DNA from: Streptomyces sp. 11x1 | Lineage (GTDB): Bacteria > Actinomycetota > Actinomycetes > Streptomycetales > Streptomycetaceae | Reading direction: 5' to 3' | NCBI RefSeq assembly: GCF_032598905.1 | Contig: NZ_CP122458.1 | Location: forward strand, 1,488,001-1,552,000 | DNA: 64,000 nt | Part shown: positions 1 through 11,991 of the stretch, one piece after another | How positions within the stretch are numbered: the stretch's first letter is position 1 | Layout of the letters: every line of letters starts with the position of its first letter | The notes under the pieces: generated by a model | Told to the model about the DNA's origin: nothing | What the model saw: the letters and a program-made list of their open reading frames with translations, nothing else | Databases searched by the model: none | Translations under genes and position numbers: made by a program

Positions 1-757
1 CGGTGCCGACCTTGTCCATCCAGTTCAGTTCGCGAAAGCCCGAGCCGATCTGGAGGGCACCGAGGCCCAGGGAGGCCGCCGAACCGAAGATCGTGGCGAT
101 GATCGCCAGGATGTCGATGGCCCGGCCGACGGTGCCGCCTGCGCGCTTCTCGCCGATCAGCGGGGTGAAGACGGCACTGATGGTCTGACGGCGCTGCTTG
201 CGGAAGGTGCTGTAGGCGATGCCGAGGCCGACCACCGCGTAGATCGCCCAGGGGTGCAGCGTCCAGTGGAACAGGGTGGTCGCCATCGCCGTTTCCATGC
301 GCTCGCCGGAGCCCTGGGGGCCGGTGCCCGGCGGGGGCGAGGTGTAGTGGGCGAGGGGCTCACTCACGCCGTAGAACATCAGGCCGATGCCCATGCCGGC
401 GCTGAACATCATGGCGACCCAGGAGACCGTGCGGAACTCGGGTTTCTCGCCCTCGACGCCGAGGTGGATGCGGCCGTAGCGGCTGACCGCGAGCCACAGG
501 GCGAAGACGACGAAGCAGGAGGCGGCCAGCATGAACGCCCAGCCACCGTTGTGGATGAGGCCGTTCAGCATCTTGCCGGAGACGGTTTCGAGCGCGTCGG
601 TCCAGATGGCGCCCCAGAGCACGAAGGCCAGGGTGAGGGCCGCCGTCACACCGAACACTACGGGGTCCGTCCGGGGCCGCCCGCCGCCGGGGAGACCCGC
701 CTCCGAGCCTGGAAGCGCGCCTCCCCCGTGGTGGGTGGTGCGATGATCGTGCGTCAC
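1..757 (-). CDS. BCCT-family betaine/carnitine/choline transporter (3' end outside window)
   Basis: Secondary transporter for quaternary ammonium osmolytes, acting in the cytoplasmic membrane. The minus-strand frame stays open to the left edge, so only the N-terminal part (about 252 residues) is here. A polar, His/Gly/Pro-rich N-terminus is followed by hydrophobic helices. The family signature is visible in pieces such as GMGIGLMFYGVSEPLAHY and, near the edge, RAIDILAIIATIFGSAASLG, which matches the conserved BCCT core. The start is a GTG at 757 preceded by GAAAGG; this frame starts VTHDHRTTHH. The substrate cannot be assigned from this part. The next gene leftward is unknown. Confidence 0.88.
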   Translation of the reverse strand, partial: MTHDHRTTHHGGGALPGSEAGLPGGGRPRTDPVVFGVTAALTLAFVLWGAIWTDALETVSGKMLNGLIHNGGWAFMLAASCFVVFALWLAVSRYGRIHLGVEGEKPEFRTVSWVAMMFSAGMGIGLMFYGVSEPLAHYTSPPPGTGPQGSGERMETAMATTLFHWTLHPWAIYAVVGLGIAYSTFRKQRRQTISAVFTPLIGEKRAGGTVGRAIDILAIIATIFGSAASLGLGALQIGSGFRELNWMDKVGT

Positions 758-841
758 AGGTGGAACCTTTCAGCGAGTGGCTGGAACTGACCTTCTCCTG
801 CCCAGGAACCCCTACCACATGTGACTTCGATCCTTTCTCTT

Positions 842-2119
842 TCAACAGTCGGCGTCGGGCACCCCTTCCGTCAGGCGGTACGGGGCCTGCGCGTCGAACA
901 GCAGCGGGACCAGCGCGCGGAACGGCTGGCGCAGCGGTACCAGGACGCCGCCCCCGTCGCCGTCGGTTTCCGGCCGTACGCGGACGCCGTGCAGCGCCAG
1001 CTCGTCGGCGACCTCCTCGTACTGCTGTGGGGTGAGCCGGTAGCCGCAGGGCGGGTCCTCGATCACCTCGGCGGGTTCGGCGGGGTCGTTGTCGGCGCCG
1101 CCGACATAGACCGGGCCGGTGTCGCGGAGGCCGGCCAGACGGGCCGCGCCGGTCACCCGGTCCACCTGTCGGCCGCGTTCGACGGCGAAGCCGAACAGGC
1201 CCTTCAGGGCGGCGAGTTGGGAGTACACCCGGCGCAGGTTGTTGACCGGCTCCGGGGTGTCGGCCGTCAGGGGTTCCACCCTGCTCTCGATCAGCAGCCC
1301 GACCGAGTGCTTGATTCCCGACATGTTGCGCAGAATGCGCTCCTGGCCGTCGCCGGCGACCTGGCGGATCGGGTCGCCGGTCACCGGGTCGGTCCAGATG
1401 CCGTAGGTGCCGGTCGAGTGGCCCGCGGCCCCGGCGGCCGGGCGTACGTGGCCGAGGGAGAGCGTGCGCGCCTCAGCGTGGACGGCCGGGTCGGTGTTGA
1501 GGTTGCGCGGCCAGAGGTCGAAGAGATCCTTGTCGTAGTACTGCGGGGTGGCGCCGTATTCGTGCAGGTCGTAGACGATGTCGGGCCGGCGGTCGCGCAC
1601 GACGGCGGCGAGGGCCCGCGCCTCGGCGGTCCGCAGGGCGAGGTGGTCGCGGTTGATGTCGACGCCGTCGCCGTTGCCCCGGGTGCCGGCGGCCCGGCCG
1701 TCGGGGTTGGCGGTGGGGACGACGAGCACCGTGGTGGATCTCAGCAGCCGTTCGGTCCGCTCGTCCCTGGCGAAGGCGAGGTCGCGCAGGGTGGTGAGGC
1801 AGGCCTCGCGGCCGGAGGGCTCGTCGCCGTGCTGGCTGCAGATGAGCAGGACCGTGCGCGAGGTGGGGCGGGTGCCGATCCGGACGAGCTGGAGCGGACG
1901 GCCCTGCTCGGTGGTGCCGATCCGGGTCGTCGACACCCGGTCGCTCGCCCGGTCGACGGCGGCCAGGAAGGCCTGCTCCTCGGGCTGGCCGGTCCAGCGT
2001 GCACCGCCCGACCGCTCGAATCCGGTGCGTGGCAGAGCGGTGTCCGTCGCGTGCGCCGGAGTCGACAGCAGGGGCACTGCGAGGGCCGTGGCGAGCAGTG
2101 CCGCGATGCGGGCCCTCAC
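842..2119 (-). CDS. secreted M14-family zinc carboxypeptidase
   Basis: Metallo-carboxypeptidase predicted to be exported and to trim C-terminal residues from peptides. It has 425 residues. A Sec-type signal peptide is visible (MRARIAALL...TPAHA, cleavage near residue 24). Zinc ligands fit the M14 pattern: H97 and E100 in SQHGDE, and H186 in YDLHEY. The general-base Glu is E278 in LLIESR. The NPDGR and DINRDH segments that usually line the S1' pocket are also present. The GTG start overlaps the stop of the upstream X-Pro peptidase by 4 nt (GTGA), so the two are translationally coupled and probably cooperate in extracellular peptide breakdown. Confidence 0.9.
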   Translation of the reverse strand: MRARIAALLATALAVPLLSTPAHATDTALPRTGFERSGGARWTGQPEEQAFLAAVDRASDRVSTTRIGTTEQGRPLQLVRIGTRPTSRTVLLICSQHGDEPSGREACLTTLRDLAFARDERTERLLRSTTVLVVPTANPDGRAAGTRGNGDGVDINRDHLALRTAEARALAAVVRDRRPDIVYDLHEYGATPQYYDKDLFDLWPRNLNTDPAVHAEARTLSLGHVRPAAGAAGHSTGTYGIWTDPVTGDPIRQVAGDGQERILRNMSGIKHSVGLLIESRVEPLTADTPEPVNNLRRVYSQLAALKGLFGFAVERGRQVDRVTGAARLAGLRDTGPVYVGGADNDPAEPAEVIEDPPCGYRLTPQQYEEVADELALHGVRVRPETDGDGGGVLVPLRQPFRALVPLLFDAQAPYRLTEGVPDADC

Positions 2120-4080
2120 ACGCCACCGCCCGGGACGCGGGCGGCCCGGCTCGGGTCGCGTACGCCGTCGAGGACCGAGGCCTCCGGGCGGGCGATGGTG
2201 CCCGAGGTGGCCTTCGCGAAGGCCGCGCCGCCGCCGACCAACGGGACCTGCGCGGAGGTGCGCTTGAGGTCGATGGTCAGGGTGGGCGTGCTGGACGGCG
2301 GGTCGATGAGGTCCTCGTCGGTGCCCGCGATGATCAGTGCGAGACGGTGTCCGGCCGGGACGACGTGATCGCTCGCGTGCAGGTCGAGGGTGATCGTGTA
2401 CGGGGTGCCGGGGGTGAGCGGGGCGCCCGTGGCGGAGGAGTGGTTGCCGAGGTCGGCCCAGCCGCGGCTGAAGATCGTGTAGTCGACGTCCGCGGTCTTG
2501 GCCTTCGTCTCCCGGAAGCAGGAGCTGTCACCGGTGGTGCTGGGGCCCCAGCAGGTGCGTTCGGTGAGGGTGGTGATGCCCTCGCCGGCGGTGGAGTAGT
2601 CGCGGATGGTGTCCGGGCCGAGGTCCACGAGGACCGCCGAGAGGTGGGCGCTTGAGGTGGTGGGCGTGGCGGTGACGGTCACCTTGGAGGAGCCGGAGAG
2701 CCGCAGGTCCTGTGTGAGGGGCGCGGTGACGAAGCCCGCCTTCTCCGGGGTGGACCTGTCGACGTGGGCGGCCCAGTCGGTCTCGTTCAGCGTGGGGTCG
2801 TCGGTGAAGGTCTCGGTGCCGGACCGCTTGCGCAGGCCGAGGGTGCCGACACCGGGCGCGGTGCCCTCGGCGGGGCGCAGGGTCGTGGCCTTGGTGGCGC
2901 GCGGCGGCCAGACCCTGGACGTCTCCCACTGGTCCGGGTGGCGTTCGATGTCGGCCATCGGCTCGTCGTCGATGCCGTTGTCGTAGCCGAGGAGTTCGTG
3001 GTCGAACCAGCGGTGCAGGGTGTCGACCCAGGCGGCGCGGCGGAAGTCGAAGGGGTCGACGTGGCCGACCTCGGAGAGCCAGATCTTCCGCTCGACGCCG
3101 TGCTTCGCGAGCGCGTCCCACCACTGGCCGAAGTGCTTGGGGCGGACGTTGAGGTCCTGCTGACCGTGGACGACGAAGACGCTGGCGTCGATCTTCCGCA
3201 CGTCCTTGACGTAGTCCCGCTCGGTCCACAGCGGGGTCCAGTCGCCGGTGCGCGGGGCGCCGTCGACGAGTCGCTGCTGGACATGGCCGCACTTGGCGCG
3301 GGCGACGGGGCTCTCGACGTAGTCGGAGAGCCACTCGGGGCCGGAGTTGTAGAGGGGGGCGCCCTTGGCGAAGTAGTAGTCGTACCAGGAGGAGATCGCG
3401 CCGATCGGCACGATGGTCTCCAGGCCCTCGACGCCGGTGGCGGCCACGCCGCCCGCGATCGTACCGTCGTAGCTCTTGCCGATCATGCCGGTCCTGCCGT
3501 TGGTCCAGCCGGCCCTGGTCTTGGTGCTTCCCGTACGGGTGGTGTACGCCCGGCCTCGGCCATTGAGCCAGTCGACCACCGCCTTGGCCGACTGGATGTC
3601 GGAGCGGCCGCCGACGTCCACACAGCCGTCGGAGCGGTTGGTTCCCGCGAGGTCGACGGCGACGAACGCGTAGCCGCGGGGCACGAAGTAGTTGTCGTAG
3701 AACAGCGGCATCTGAACGACGTTCCCGTTCGCGTCGTACGTCTTGCGCTGACTCTCGTTGCCGCGCCCACAGCAGGAGTAGTACGGGCTGGCGTCCATGA
3801 TCACCGGGATCTTCCGGCCTCGCAGGGCGGGTTCACTCGGGCGGACGATGTCGACGGCGACCCGGTCCGGCTTCCCGTCGCGGTCGCCGTCGAGCCCGGT
3901 GTCCACCCAGACGGATTCACGGACGGCGTTCTCGTACGAGTAGACCGGCTCACTCTTGCGGGGCTCCGGGGTGCCGGCGGCCGCCGGGGTGAGGATCGTG
4001 GCGGTGAGGGCGGCGGCCGTGGCGGCCGTCGCGAACGATCTCCAGGTCGTGAAGCGTGCACGTCGCACAGATATCGGCAT
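2116..4080 (-). CDS. secreted X-Pro dipeptidyl-peptidase (S15, CocE/NonD family)
   Basis: Serine peptidase expected to release X-Pro dipeptides from peptides outside the cell. It has 654 residues with a positively charged signal sequence ([10 protein letters not shown]...ATILTPAAA). The S15 alpha/beta-hydrolase domain carries a nucleophile elbow GKSYDG (S203), the acid D309 (VHGQQD) and the base H340 (EVGHVD). The C-terminal third is the beta-rich X-Pro/CocE C-terminal domain, with segments such as [17 protein letters not shown]. Its last codons overlap the carboxypeptidase start. Cocaine-esterase-like activity is the other annotation used for this fold, but the full-length layout and the peptidase partner favour the X-Pro peptidase reading. 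Confidence 0.88.
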   Translation of the reverse strand: MPISVRRARFTTWRSFATAATAAALTATILTPAAAGTPEPRKSEPVYSYENAVRESVWVDTGLDGDRDGKPDRVAVDIVRPSEPALRGRKIPVIMDASPYYSCCGRGNESQRKTYDANGNVVQMPLFYDNYFVPRGYAFVAVDLAGTNRSDGCVDVGGRSDIQSAKAVVDWLNGRGRAYTTRTGSTKTRAGWTNGRTGMIGKSYDGTIAGGVAATGVEGLETIVPIGAISSWYDYYFAKGAPLYNSGPEWLSDYVESPVARAKCGHVQQRLVDGAPRTGDWTPLWTERDYVKDVRKIDASVFVVHGQQDLNVRPKHFGQWWDALAKHGVERKIWLSEVGHVDPFDFRRAAWVDTLHRWFDHELLGYDNGIDDEPMADIERHPDQWETSRVWPPRATKATTLRPAEGTAPGVGTLGLRKRSGTETFTDDPTLNETDWAAHVDRSTPEKAGFVTAPLTQDLRLSGSSKVTVTATPTTSSAHLSAVLVDLGPDTIRDYSTAGEGITTLTERTCWGPSTTGDSSCFRETKAKTADVDYTIFSRGWADLGNHSSATGAPLTPGTPYTITLDLHASDHVVPAGHRLALIIAGTDEDLIDPPSSTPTLTIDLKRTSAQVPLVGGGAAFAKATSGTIARPEASVLDGVRDPSRAARVPGGGV

Positions 4081-4266
4081 GCGCGGACGGTACTGCGGTC
4101 AACTCCCGTGCGACAGAGGGACTTTTGGATACTCGTGGGACTTCGGCCAGGGTGTGGCCGGAAAGGAGCGTGGGGCCGGTCACTCGTGACGGCCGAATGG
4201 CGATCGTGTGACAGGGACGGCCATGGGCACCCGGACGGCGCTCGACCGCGGGTTCGTCGTGGCTTG

Positions 4267-4322
4267 TCGCGCAGTTCCCCGCGCCCCTGAAAGGTGGGCT
4301 TCGCCCTCTCTCAGGGGCGCGG
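4267..4322. repeat. Streptomyces intergenic hairpin repeat (CAGTTCCCCGCGCCCCT type)
   Basis: Contains TCGCGCAGTTCCCCGCGCCC followed by an inverted repeat with 12-bp arms (CCGCGCCCCTGA at 4279-4290 and TCAGGGGCGCGG at 4311-4322). The right arm overlaps the stop codon of the F0-b-like gene, so the hairpin can act as its terminator. Related copies lie at 6996, 38815 and 52533. Confidence 0.75.
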
Positions 4323-4787
4323 CTGGACCTTCGCCTCGACGTGCTCTCCGAGGATTCTGGTCGCCAGGTTCGCGGCCAGTTCGGTTACGTGGTCGTGGAG
4401 TTCGGCCTCGGCTCTTGCTCGGTCCGCGGCCAGGCGGGCGTGGCCCTCGGTGAGGAGGGTGGTGTACTCGCGTCGGCCGTCGGTGCGGGCCTCGGCGATC
4501 AGGGCGGTGCCCTTCTCGACGGCGCGCTGACGGATGCGGGCGGCCTCGTGCCGGGCTTCGGCCAGGGTCTGCGCCACCTCCGCCCGCTTGATCCGGGCCT
4601 GCTCCCGCAGGACTTCGGCCTCGGCCTCGGTCCCCTTCGTAACGGCCTCGCGTTCGTCCAGGACGCGCTGGATCCGGGGCACGAGCCGGACGAAGAAGAG
4701 GAACACGAGCGCGAACAGCACGGCCGCGACGACGAGTTCCCCCACGACGGGGTTCAACGGGCCGATGTCCATCGGGAGCAGATCCAT
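4311..4787 (-). CDS. solo F0F1 ATP synthase subunit b-like protein
   Basis: Has the architecture of an F0 b subunit: one N-terminal membrane helix (VVGELVVAAVLFALVFLFFV, about residues 14-33) followed by a long charged coiled-coil rich in Ala, Glu and Arg, and a C-terminal segment ELAANLATRILGEHVEA typical of the delta-binding end. It has 158 residues, close to the usual length. No other atp genes are in the window, so this is an orphan paralogue and not the housekeeping b subunit. Whether it joins an ATP synthase or serves another stator-like role cannot be told from sequence. The start is uncertain between the ATG at 4787 and an in-frame ATG five codons later. Confidence 0.82.
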   Translation of the reverse strand: MDLLPMDIGPLNPVVGELVVAAVLFALVFLFFVRLVPRIQRVLDEREAVTKGTEAEAEVLREQARIKRAEVAQTLAEARHEAARIRQRAVEKGTALIAEARTDGRREYTTLLTEGHARLAADRARAEAELHDHVTELAANLATRILGEHVEAKVQPRP

Positions 4788-4838
4788 ACGGGTGCCCTAC
4801 CCGTTCCCCGGCGTGCGGTACCGCGCGCCGGCCCCGGA

Positions 4839-5318
4839 TCAGTCCCCGTGGTCGTACACCGTCACCGCTGTTCCGCGCCGGACCAGCCGGTCGAGGATCA
4901 GGGGCTCGACCCGGGACCACTTGCCACCGGCGAGTCCGCAGCCGATGCGGGGCATGTGGACCGACGCGTCGAGTTCGAGGGCCTTGTCGGCGAGCAGACC
5001 GAGGGCCGTGTCGATGGCCTCGTAGCGAACGGGCGCCCCCTTGCTGCCGGTGCGGGTGCCGTGCTGGCCTATCAGGTTCGCCACCCAGGTGTGGCGGCCG
5101 ACCTGGACGAACTGGCCGGAGCCGAGCCCGAAGTCGTTGCTCGCGCGGTCGCGGTGCCAGGCACGGTAGGCGGCCTCCGGCTCCGGCCAGCGGCGGGACA
5201 GGGCGAGGACGAAGCCCTTGCCCCAGCCGCCCAGGTCGTTGCAGACATGGGCGATGACCTTGACGCCCTTGCCCAGCGGCACGGTCGCGTCGCCCCGGAC
5301 GTATGTGATCCCCGACAT
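4839..5318 (-). CDS. macrodomain (ADP-ribose-binding/hydrolase) protein
   Basis: Small 159-residue macrodomain of the ALC1-like/TARG1 type, expected to bind or hydrolyse ADP-ribose adducts in the cytoplasm. Diagnostic stretches are YVRGDATVPLGKGVKVIAHV near the N-terminus, CNDLGGWGKGF (the ribose-binding loop) and MPRIGCGLAGGKWSRVEPLI near the C-terminus (the diphosphate loop). The ATG at 5318 begins MSGITYVRGD. Longer readings of this frame run antisense through the MerR gene and are rejected. It is divergent from the MerR gene, with about 80 bp between the two starts, so they may share a regulatory region. Confidence 0.9.
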   Translation of the reverse strand: MSGITYVRGDATVPLGKGVKVIAHVCNDLGGWGKGFVLALSRRWPEPEAAYRAWHRDRASNDFGLGSGQFVQVGRHTWVANLIGQHGTRTGSKGAPVRYEAIDTALGLLADKALELDASVHMPRIGCGLAGGKWSRVEPLILDRLVRRGTAVTVYDHGD

Positions 5319-5399
5319 GACGCCACCGTACGGGGCGGCACTGACAGTCCGTGCCGGCCGAGGTGTCACGGCACTGGTGGGACAGCGATACTGCTGTGC

Positions 5400-6167
<768 letters not shown>

Positions 6168-6177
6168 GCCGCGGCGT

Positions 6178-6988
6178 TCACCGCACGGCCCGGTCCAGGT
6201 GGGCGATGACGGCGGGCACGTCGTCGCTCTCGGTGTTCCGGATCAGTTGCAGGGCGGGACGGACGAGGCCGCCGGGACGGGCGATCAGCCGGGCGAGGAC
6301 GGCGGCCCGGATGTCGAGCCGCTCGACGGTCGCCGCGCGCTCCTCCTCGTCCTGACCGGCCAGCAGCACCGCGTTGAACCAGGCCTCCTCTCTCGACCTC
6401 CGGACGCTGAAGTCGAGGATCCGCTCGTCGGTGCGGGCTCCGACCTGGTCCAGCAGCGACATCAGGGGCGAGAGGGCGCCTCTGCGAGTCCTGCACAGCC
6501 AGCACCACCCGCCCGAGGATGTCGTTGATGAGCAGGAAGTCGCGTCGTAGCGCGTGGATCTCTCCCCCCCCGGGCTGGTCCGGGCGGCGGCGACGGCCAG
6601 GTCCAGGTTGATGTGCGCGTTCACGCCGAGGAGCAGATGCTGGACGATGACGGTGTCGGCGTCGTCGAGCAGCCCGAACGTCTCGCGCCAGCAGCGCGGC
6701 CCGCTCCGGTCACGGCCCCAGGCGTCGTACGCCTCGAAGTAACGGTTGCCGAAGAGGGTGTCGAAGCGGTCCATCCGGGCGCCGTCGTCGAACAGCCCCT
6801 GGTGAATGGCCGTGCGGACCTCGACGGTCACCTGTCGGTACAGCGCCGCGAAGTACCCCCACCCGGCCACCGTCCCGGCGCGCCTCCCGCACCACCTGGG
6901 CGAGCCCGTCCACGACCTCGTCGATGTTCCCGGCCACCACCATGCCCAACTCCTCCCCACAGCCGCACAGTTCGACCAGCACTCCCAT
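6178..6988 (-). pseudogene. DUF5995-family gene with at least three frameshifts
   Basis: Pieces of one DUF5995 protein are spread over different frames. The N-terminal piece (MVVAGNIDEVVDGLAQVVRE) is in one frame. GYFAALYRQVTVEVR through QHLLLGVNAHINLDLAVAAA is in a second frame. A middle piece (LRRDFLLINDILGRVVLAVQ) is in a third. The C-terminal piece, from LSPLMSLLDQVGARTDE onward, is back in the second. The first shift coincides with a run of five G near 6860 and the second with a run of eight G at 6563-6570 (minus strand); the third is near 6485-6495. Either the gene is decaying or the assembly has homopolymer errors. Function of the family is unknown. The likely start is an ATG at 6988, or one at about 6943. 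Confidence 0.75.
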
Positions 6989-6995
6989 GAAAGGA

Positions 6996-7110
6996 CCGCG
7001 CCCCGTCAGGGGCGCGGGGAACTGCGCGAGAAGCCCCACCCAGCCGCGGACGTAGAACGCACCGAGGGGGTCGAAGGGGCGCAGCCCCTGGGGACGGGAA
7101 GGGTAGGGGC
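6996..7110. repeat. Streptomyces intergenic hairpin repeat, long form
   Basis: Arms CCGCGCCCC (6996-7004) and GGGGCGCGG (7009-7017) are followed by GGAACTGCGCGA and a tail containing GGGGCGCAGCCCCTGGGG. It sits between the DUF5995 fragment and fadB, where it could terminate transcription from both sides. It is an inverted-orientation copy of the element at 4267. Confidence 0.75.
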
Positions 7111-7148
7111 GGCGGGGGCGAAAGGAACGCCCCAGCCACCCCCCAACC

Positions 7149-9323
7149 TCACTCGTCCCCGAACCGCTCCCCCTTCTCCGCCTTCTCCACCAACAGCGCC
7201 GGCGGCTCGAACCGCTCCCCGTAACGCCCGGCCAGCTCACGCGCTCGCGCGACGAACCCGGGGAGCCCGCCCTCGTAACCGTTGATGTACTGCAGCACCC
7301 CACCGGTCCACCCGGGGAACCCGATCCCGAAGATCGACCCGATGTTGGCGTCGGCGACGGACGTCAGCACGCCCTCCTCCAGCAGCCGCACGGTGTCCAG
7401 CGCCTCCGAGAAGAGCATCCGCTCCTGCATGTCCCGGAAGGGAATCCGGTGCCCCGGCTTCGTGAAGTGCTCGCGCAGTCCGGGCCAGAGCTTGGCGCGG
7501 CGGCCGTCGGGCCCGTAGTCGTAGAACCCGGCGCCACCGCTGCGGCCGGGGCGGCCGAACTCGTCGACCATGCGGTCGATCACGGCCTCGGCAGGATGCA
7601 CGGTCCAGGTGCCGCCCGCCTCCTCCACGGCCCGCCGGGACTCGGCGCGGATCTTGCGGGGCAGGGTGAGGGTCAGCTCGTCCATGAGGGAGAGGACCTT
7701 GGCGGGGTAGCCCGCCTGGGCCGCCGCCTGTTCGACGGACGCGGGCTCGATGCCCTCACCGACCATCGCGACACCCTCGTCGATGAAGTGGCCGATGACC
7801 CGGGAGGTGAAGAAGCCGCGCGAGTCGTTGACGACGATCGGGGTCTTCTTGATCTGCCGGACCAGGTCGAAGGCGCGGGCCAGGGCCTCGTCGCCGGTCT
7901 GCTCACCCTTGATGATCTCGACGAGCGGCATCTTGTCGACGGGTGAGAAGAAGTGCAGGCCGATGAAGTCGGACCGGCGGACGACGCCCTCGGCCAACTC
8001 GGTGATGGGGAGGGTGGAGGTGTTGGAACAGAGCAGGGCGTCCGGTGCCACGATCCCCTCGATCTCCTGGAACACCTTGTGCTTGAGCTCGGTGTTCTCG
8101 AACACGGCTTCGATGACGGCGTCGCAGCCCGCGAGGTCGGCCGGGTCGGCGGTGGGGGTGATCAGGGCGAGGAGGGCGTCGGCCTTCTCCTGGGTGGTGC
8201 GGCCCTTGGCGACCGCCTTGGCGCAGAGCTTCTCCGAGTACCCCTTGCCCTTCGCGGCCGCTTCGGGCGTCACGTCCTTCAGGACGACCTCGATGCCCGC
8301 GCGGGCACAGGAGTACGCGATGCCGGCGCCCATCATCCCGGCGCCGAGGACGGCGACCCTGTGGACCTTGCGGGGCTCGATGCCCCGGGGGCGGTTCGCG
8401 CCGGAGTTCACGGCCTGGAGGTCGAAGAAGAACGCCTGGATCATGTTCTTCGAGGTCTGGCCGGCGGCCAGCTCCACGAAGTAGCGGGCCTCGATGACCT
8501 GGGCGGTCTCGAAGTCGACCTGGGCGCCCTCGACGGCGGCGGCGAGGATCCTGCGCGGCGCCGGGTAGGGCGCGCCGCCCGTCTGCTTGCGCAGGGTGGC
8601 GGGGAAGGCGGGCAGGTTCGCCGCGAACTTCGGGTGGGCGGGGGTGCCGCCGGGGATGCGGTAGCCGGGCTTGTCCCAGGGCTGCTGCGACTCGGGGTTG
8701 GCGTCGATGAAGGCGCGGGCCTTGTCCATCAACTCCTCCCGGGTGGCGGCCACTTCATGGATCAGGCCGTTGTCCAGGGCGCGCCGCGGGGAGTACTGGG
8801 TGCCCTGGAGCAGCACCTTCAGCAGGGCGTCGGTGATGCCCAGCAGCCGGACGGTGCGGACCACGCCGCCGCCTCCGGGGAGGAGGCCGAGGGTGACCTC
8901 GGGGCAGCCGATCTTGGAGCCGGGGGCGTCGAGGGCGACGCGGTGGTGGCAGGCGAGCGCCAGCTCGTAACCGCCGCCGAGGGCGGCGCCGTTGATCGCC
9001 GCGACGACCGGCTTGCCGAGGGTCTCGATGCGGCGGAGGTTGCGCTTGATCTCCAGGCCGCCGTCGAACAGCTGCTGTGCGGTGTCGGGGGTGACCTTGA
9101 TGAGGTCGCGGAGGTCGCCGCCGGCGAAGAAGGTCTTCTTGGCGGAGGTGATGATGACACCGCGGATGGTGTCCTTCTCGGCCTCCAGCCGGTCGGTGGT
9201 CACCGCGAGGGAGTCGCGGAATGCCTGGTTCATGGTGTTCGCGGACTGGTCGGGGTCGTCGATGACGAGGGTGACGAGGCCCGTGCGGTCCTGTTCCCAG
9301 CGGATGGTGGTGCTCTCGGTCAT
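7149..9323 (-). CDS. fadB: multifunctional fatty-acid oxidation protein (enoyl-CoA hydratase / 3-hydroxyacyl-CoA dehydrogenase)
   Basis: Carries out the hydration and NAD-dependent oxidation steps of beta-oxidation. It has 724 residues. An N-terminal crotonase domain has the oxyanion loop INGAALGGGYE and the catalytic Glu pair E120 and E142 (CPEVTLGLLPGGGG). The dehydrogenase domain starts near residue 322 with the Rossmann motif VLGAGMMGAG and has catalytic H457 (GLHFFSPVDKMPLVE) with partner E469. The C-terminal HAD domain ends near FGIGFPGWTGGVLQYINGYE. The start is ATG at 9323, 41 bp after the thiolase stop, so fadA and fadB form an operon with the upstream racemase gene. Confidence 0.95.
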   Translation of the reverse strand: MTESTTIRWEQDRTGLVTLVIDDPDQSANTMNQAFRDSLAVTTDRLEAEKDTIRGVIITSAKKTFFAGGDLRDLIKVTPDTAQQLFDGGLEIKRNLRRIETLGKPVVAAINGAALGGGYELALACHHRVALDAPGSKIGCPEVTLGLLPGGGGVVRTVRLLGITDALLKVLLQGTQYSPRRALDNGLIHEVAATREELMDKARAFIDANPESQQPWDKPGYRIPGGTPAHPKFAANLPAFPATLRKQTGGAPYPAPRRILAAAVEGAQVDFETAQVIEARYFVELAAGQTSKNMIQAFFFDLQAVNSGANRPRGIEPRKVHRVAVLGAGMMGAGIAYSCARAGIEVVLKDVTPEAAAKGKGYSEKLCAKAVAKGRTTQEKADALLALITPTADPADLAGCDAVIEAVFENTELKHKVFQEIEGIVAPDALLCSNTSTLPITELAEGVVRRSDFIGLHFFSPVDKMPLVEIIKGEQTGDEALARAFDLVRQIKKTPIVVNDSRGFFTSRVIGHFIDEGVAMVGEGIEPASVEQAAAQAGYPAKVLSLMDELTLTLPRKIRAESRRAVEEAGGTWTVHPAEAVIDRMVDEFGRPGRSGGAGFYDYGPDGRRAKLWPGLREHFTKPGHRIPFRDMQERMLFSEALDTVRLLEEGVLTSVADANIGSIFGIGFPGWTGGVLQYINGYEGGLPGFVARARELAGRYGERFEPPALLVEKAEKGERFGDE

Positions 9324-9364
9324 AGCGGGGGTCTCCGTAGAAGTCTCTTGGTTCCGCCGGGGTT

Positions 9365-10579
<1,215 letters not shown>

Positions 10580-10625
10580 GAGTCTGGCCTTTCGGTGGCG
10601 GGAGGGTGCGGCCCGGGGGCCGGTG

Positions 10626-11837
10626 TCAGTCGGTGTCCTTCGCGGCGACGGCCTCGGCGGACGCGTCTGCGGTGGCGACGGCCGTGTCGGCGGCGGTCTC
10701 GGCGGACGCGTCGGGCAGGAGGCCCGCTATGCCCCAGTCGTGGGCGACGTCCGCCGTGTCGGCGCCCGGCTGGGCGGGTCCGGTGCGCACCGAGGTGTGG
10801 GTGGCGGAGAAGCGGGGCGCCGGGGCGGGCTGGGTGATGCCGCCGAAGTCGGTGAAGGTGCCCCGGGCCGCGAGATGCGCGTGGTGCGGCGCCTCGCGCA
10901 GGGACAGGACGGGGGCCACACAGGCGTCGGAGCCCTCGAACACGGCCGTCCACTCGTCCCTCGTACGGGTCTTGAAGCGGGCCGCGATCGTCTCGCGCAG
11001 ATCGCCCCAGGCGGCCGTGTCCTTGCGGGCCGGGGCCCGGTCCCCGATGCCCAGGAGCTCGACGAACTCTTCGTAGAACTGCTGCTCCAGGGCGCCCACG
11101 GCGACGTACTGGCCGTCGGCGGTCTCGTAGGTGCCGTAGAAGGGGCAGCCGCCGTCCAGGAGGTTGGCGGCGCGGCGGTCCTGCCAGCCGCCCGCGGCGA
11201 GCATGCCGTGGAGCATCGCGGACAGGTGCGAGGCGCCGTCGACGATGGCCGCGTCCACGACCTGCCCGGCGCCGGTCGCGCGGGCGTGGTGGAGGGCGGC
11301 GAGGACGCCGACGACGAGATAGAGGGAGCCACCTGCGTAGTCGCCGAGGAGGTTGGCGGGGGCGACGGGCGGCGTGCCGGGGGCCCCGGTCATGCCGAGG
11401 GTGCCGGTCAGGGCGAGGTAGGCGATGTCGTGGCCGGCGCGCTGGGCGAGCGGGCCCTGCTGGCCCCAGCCGGTCATCCGGCCGTAGACCAGCCTCGGGT
11501 TGCGGGTGTGGCAGGTCTCGGGGCCGACGCCGAGGCGTTCGGCGACGCCCGGCCGGTAGCCCTCGATCAGGATGTCGGCGCGTTCGGCGAGGTCGAGGAC
11601 GGTGTCCGGGCCGCCAGGGGACTTCAGGTCGACGATCACCGAACGCTTGTTGCGGTTGGTGACGTCGTACAGCGGGTTCACCGCGAGGCCCGCGCCGCCC
11701 GGTCGGTCGACGCGGACGACGTCGGCGCCGAGATCACCGAGGAGCATCGCGGCGAACGGTCCCGGGCCGATGCCCGCGAGTTCGACCACGCGCACACCGG
11801 CGAGCGGACCGTGCCCAGGCGTCTTCGCCACTGACAT
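10626..11837 (-). CDS. alpha-methylacyl-CoA racemase (CaiB/BaiF class III family)
   Basis: Member of the family III CoA-transferase fold with the racemase signature. It converts (2R)- to (2S)-methyl-branched acyl-CoA so these can enter beta-oxidation. The catalytic pair known from the mycobacterial enzyme is present: H136 ([12 protein letters not shown]) and D166 ([10 protein letters not shown]). It has 403 residues, longer than the usual ~360 because of an Ala/Asp-rich tail ([20 protein letters not shown]) after residue ~378. The start ATG at 11837 gives [10 protein letters not shown]; longer readings run into the promoter. First gene of the fadA-fadB operon, which points to use of methyl-branched fatty acids. 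Confidence 0.88.
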   Translation of the reverse strand: MSVAKTPGHGPLAGVRVVELAGIGPGPFAAMLLGDLGADVVRVDRPGGAGLAVNPLYDVTNRNKRSVIVDLKSPGGPDTVLDLAERADILIEGYRPGVAERLGVGPETCHTRNPRLVYGRMTGWGQQGPLAQRAGHDIAYLALTGTLGMTGAPGTPPVAPANLLGDYAGGSLYLVVGVLAALHHARATGAGQVVDAAIVDGASHLSAMLHGMLAAGGWQDRRAANLLDGGCPFYGTYETADGQYVAVGALEQQFYEEFVELLGIGDRAPARKDTAAWGDLRETIAARFKTRTRDEWTAVFEGSDACVAPVLSLREAPHHAHLAARGTFTDFGGITQPAPAPRFSATHTSVRTGPAQPGADTADVAHDWGIAGLLPDASAETAADTAVATADASAEAVAAKDTD

Positions 11838-11865
11838 CGAGCCCCCAGCTCTGTGACACAAATGA

Positions 11866-11886
11866 TGTAACACCAGTGATGTTAAA
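11866..11886. promoter_or_regulatory. palindromic operator candidate upstream of the beta-oxidation operon
   Basis: TGTAACA and TGTTAAA form a near-perfect 7-bp inverted repeat around CCAGTGA, about 30 bp upstream of the racemase start in an unusually AT-rich spot. Position and symmetry suit a TetR- or GntR-type repressor. The regulator is not in the window. Confidence 0.5.
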
Positions 11887-11991
11887 ACGTGTTCCACTCC
11901 GCACAAGCCCCGAATGAGCAAACGCTTAGTCATTGTGCCCCCAGTCGTGGCGGGTGTCAGCCCGGCGGCCACCAGGTCCCCGGCACCGCCC

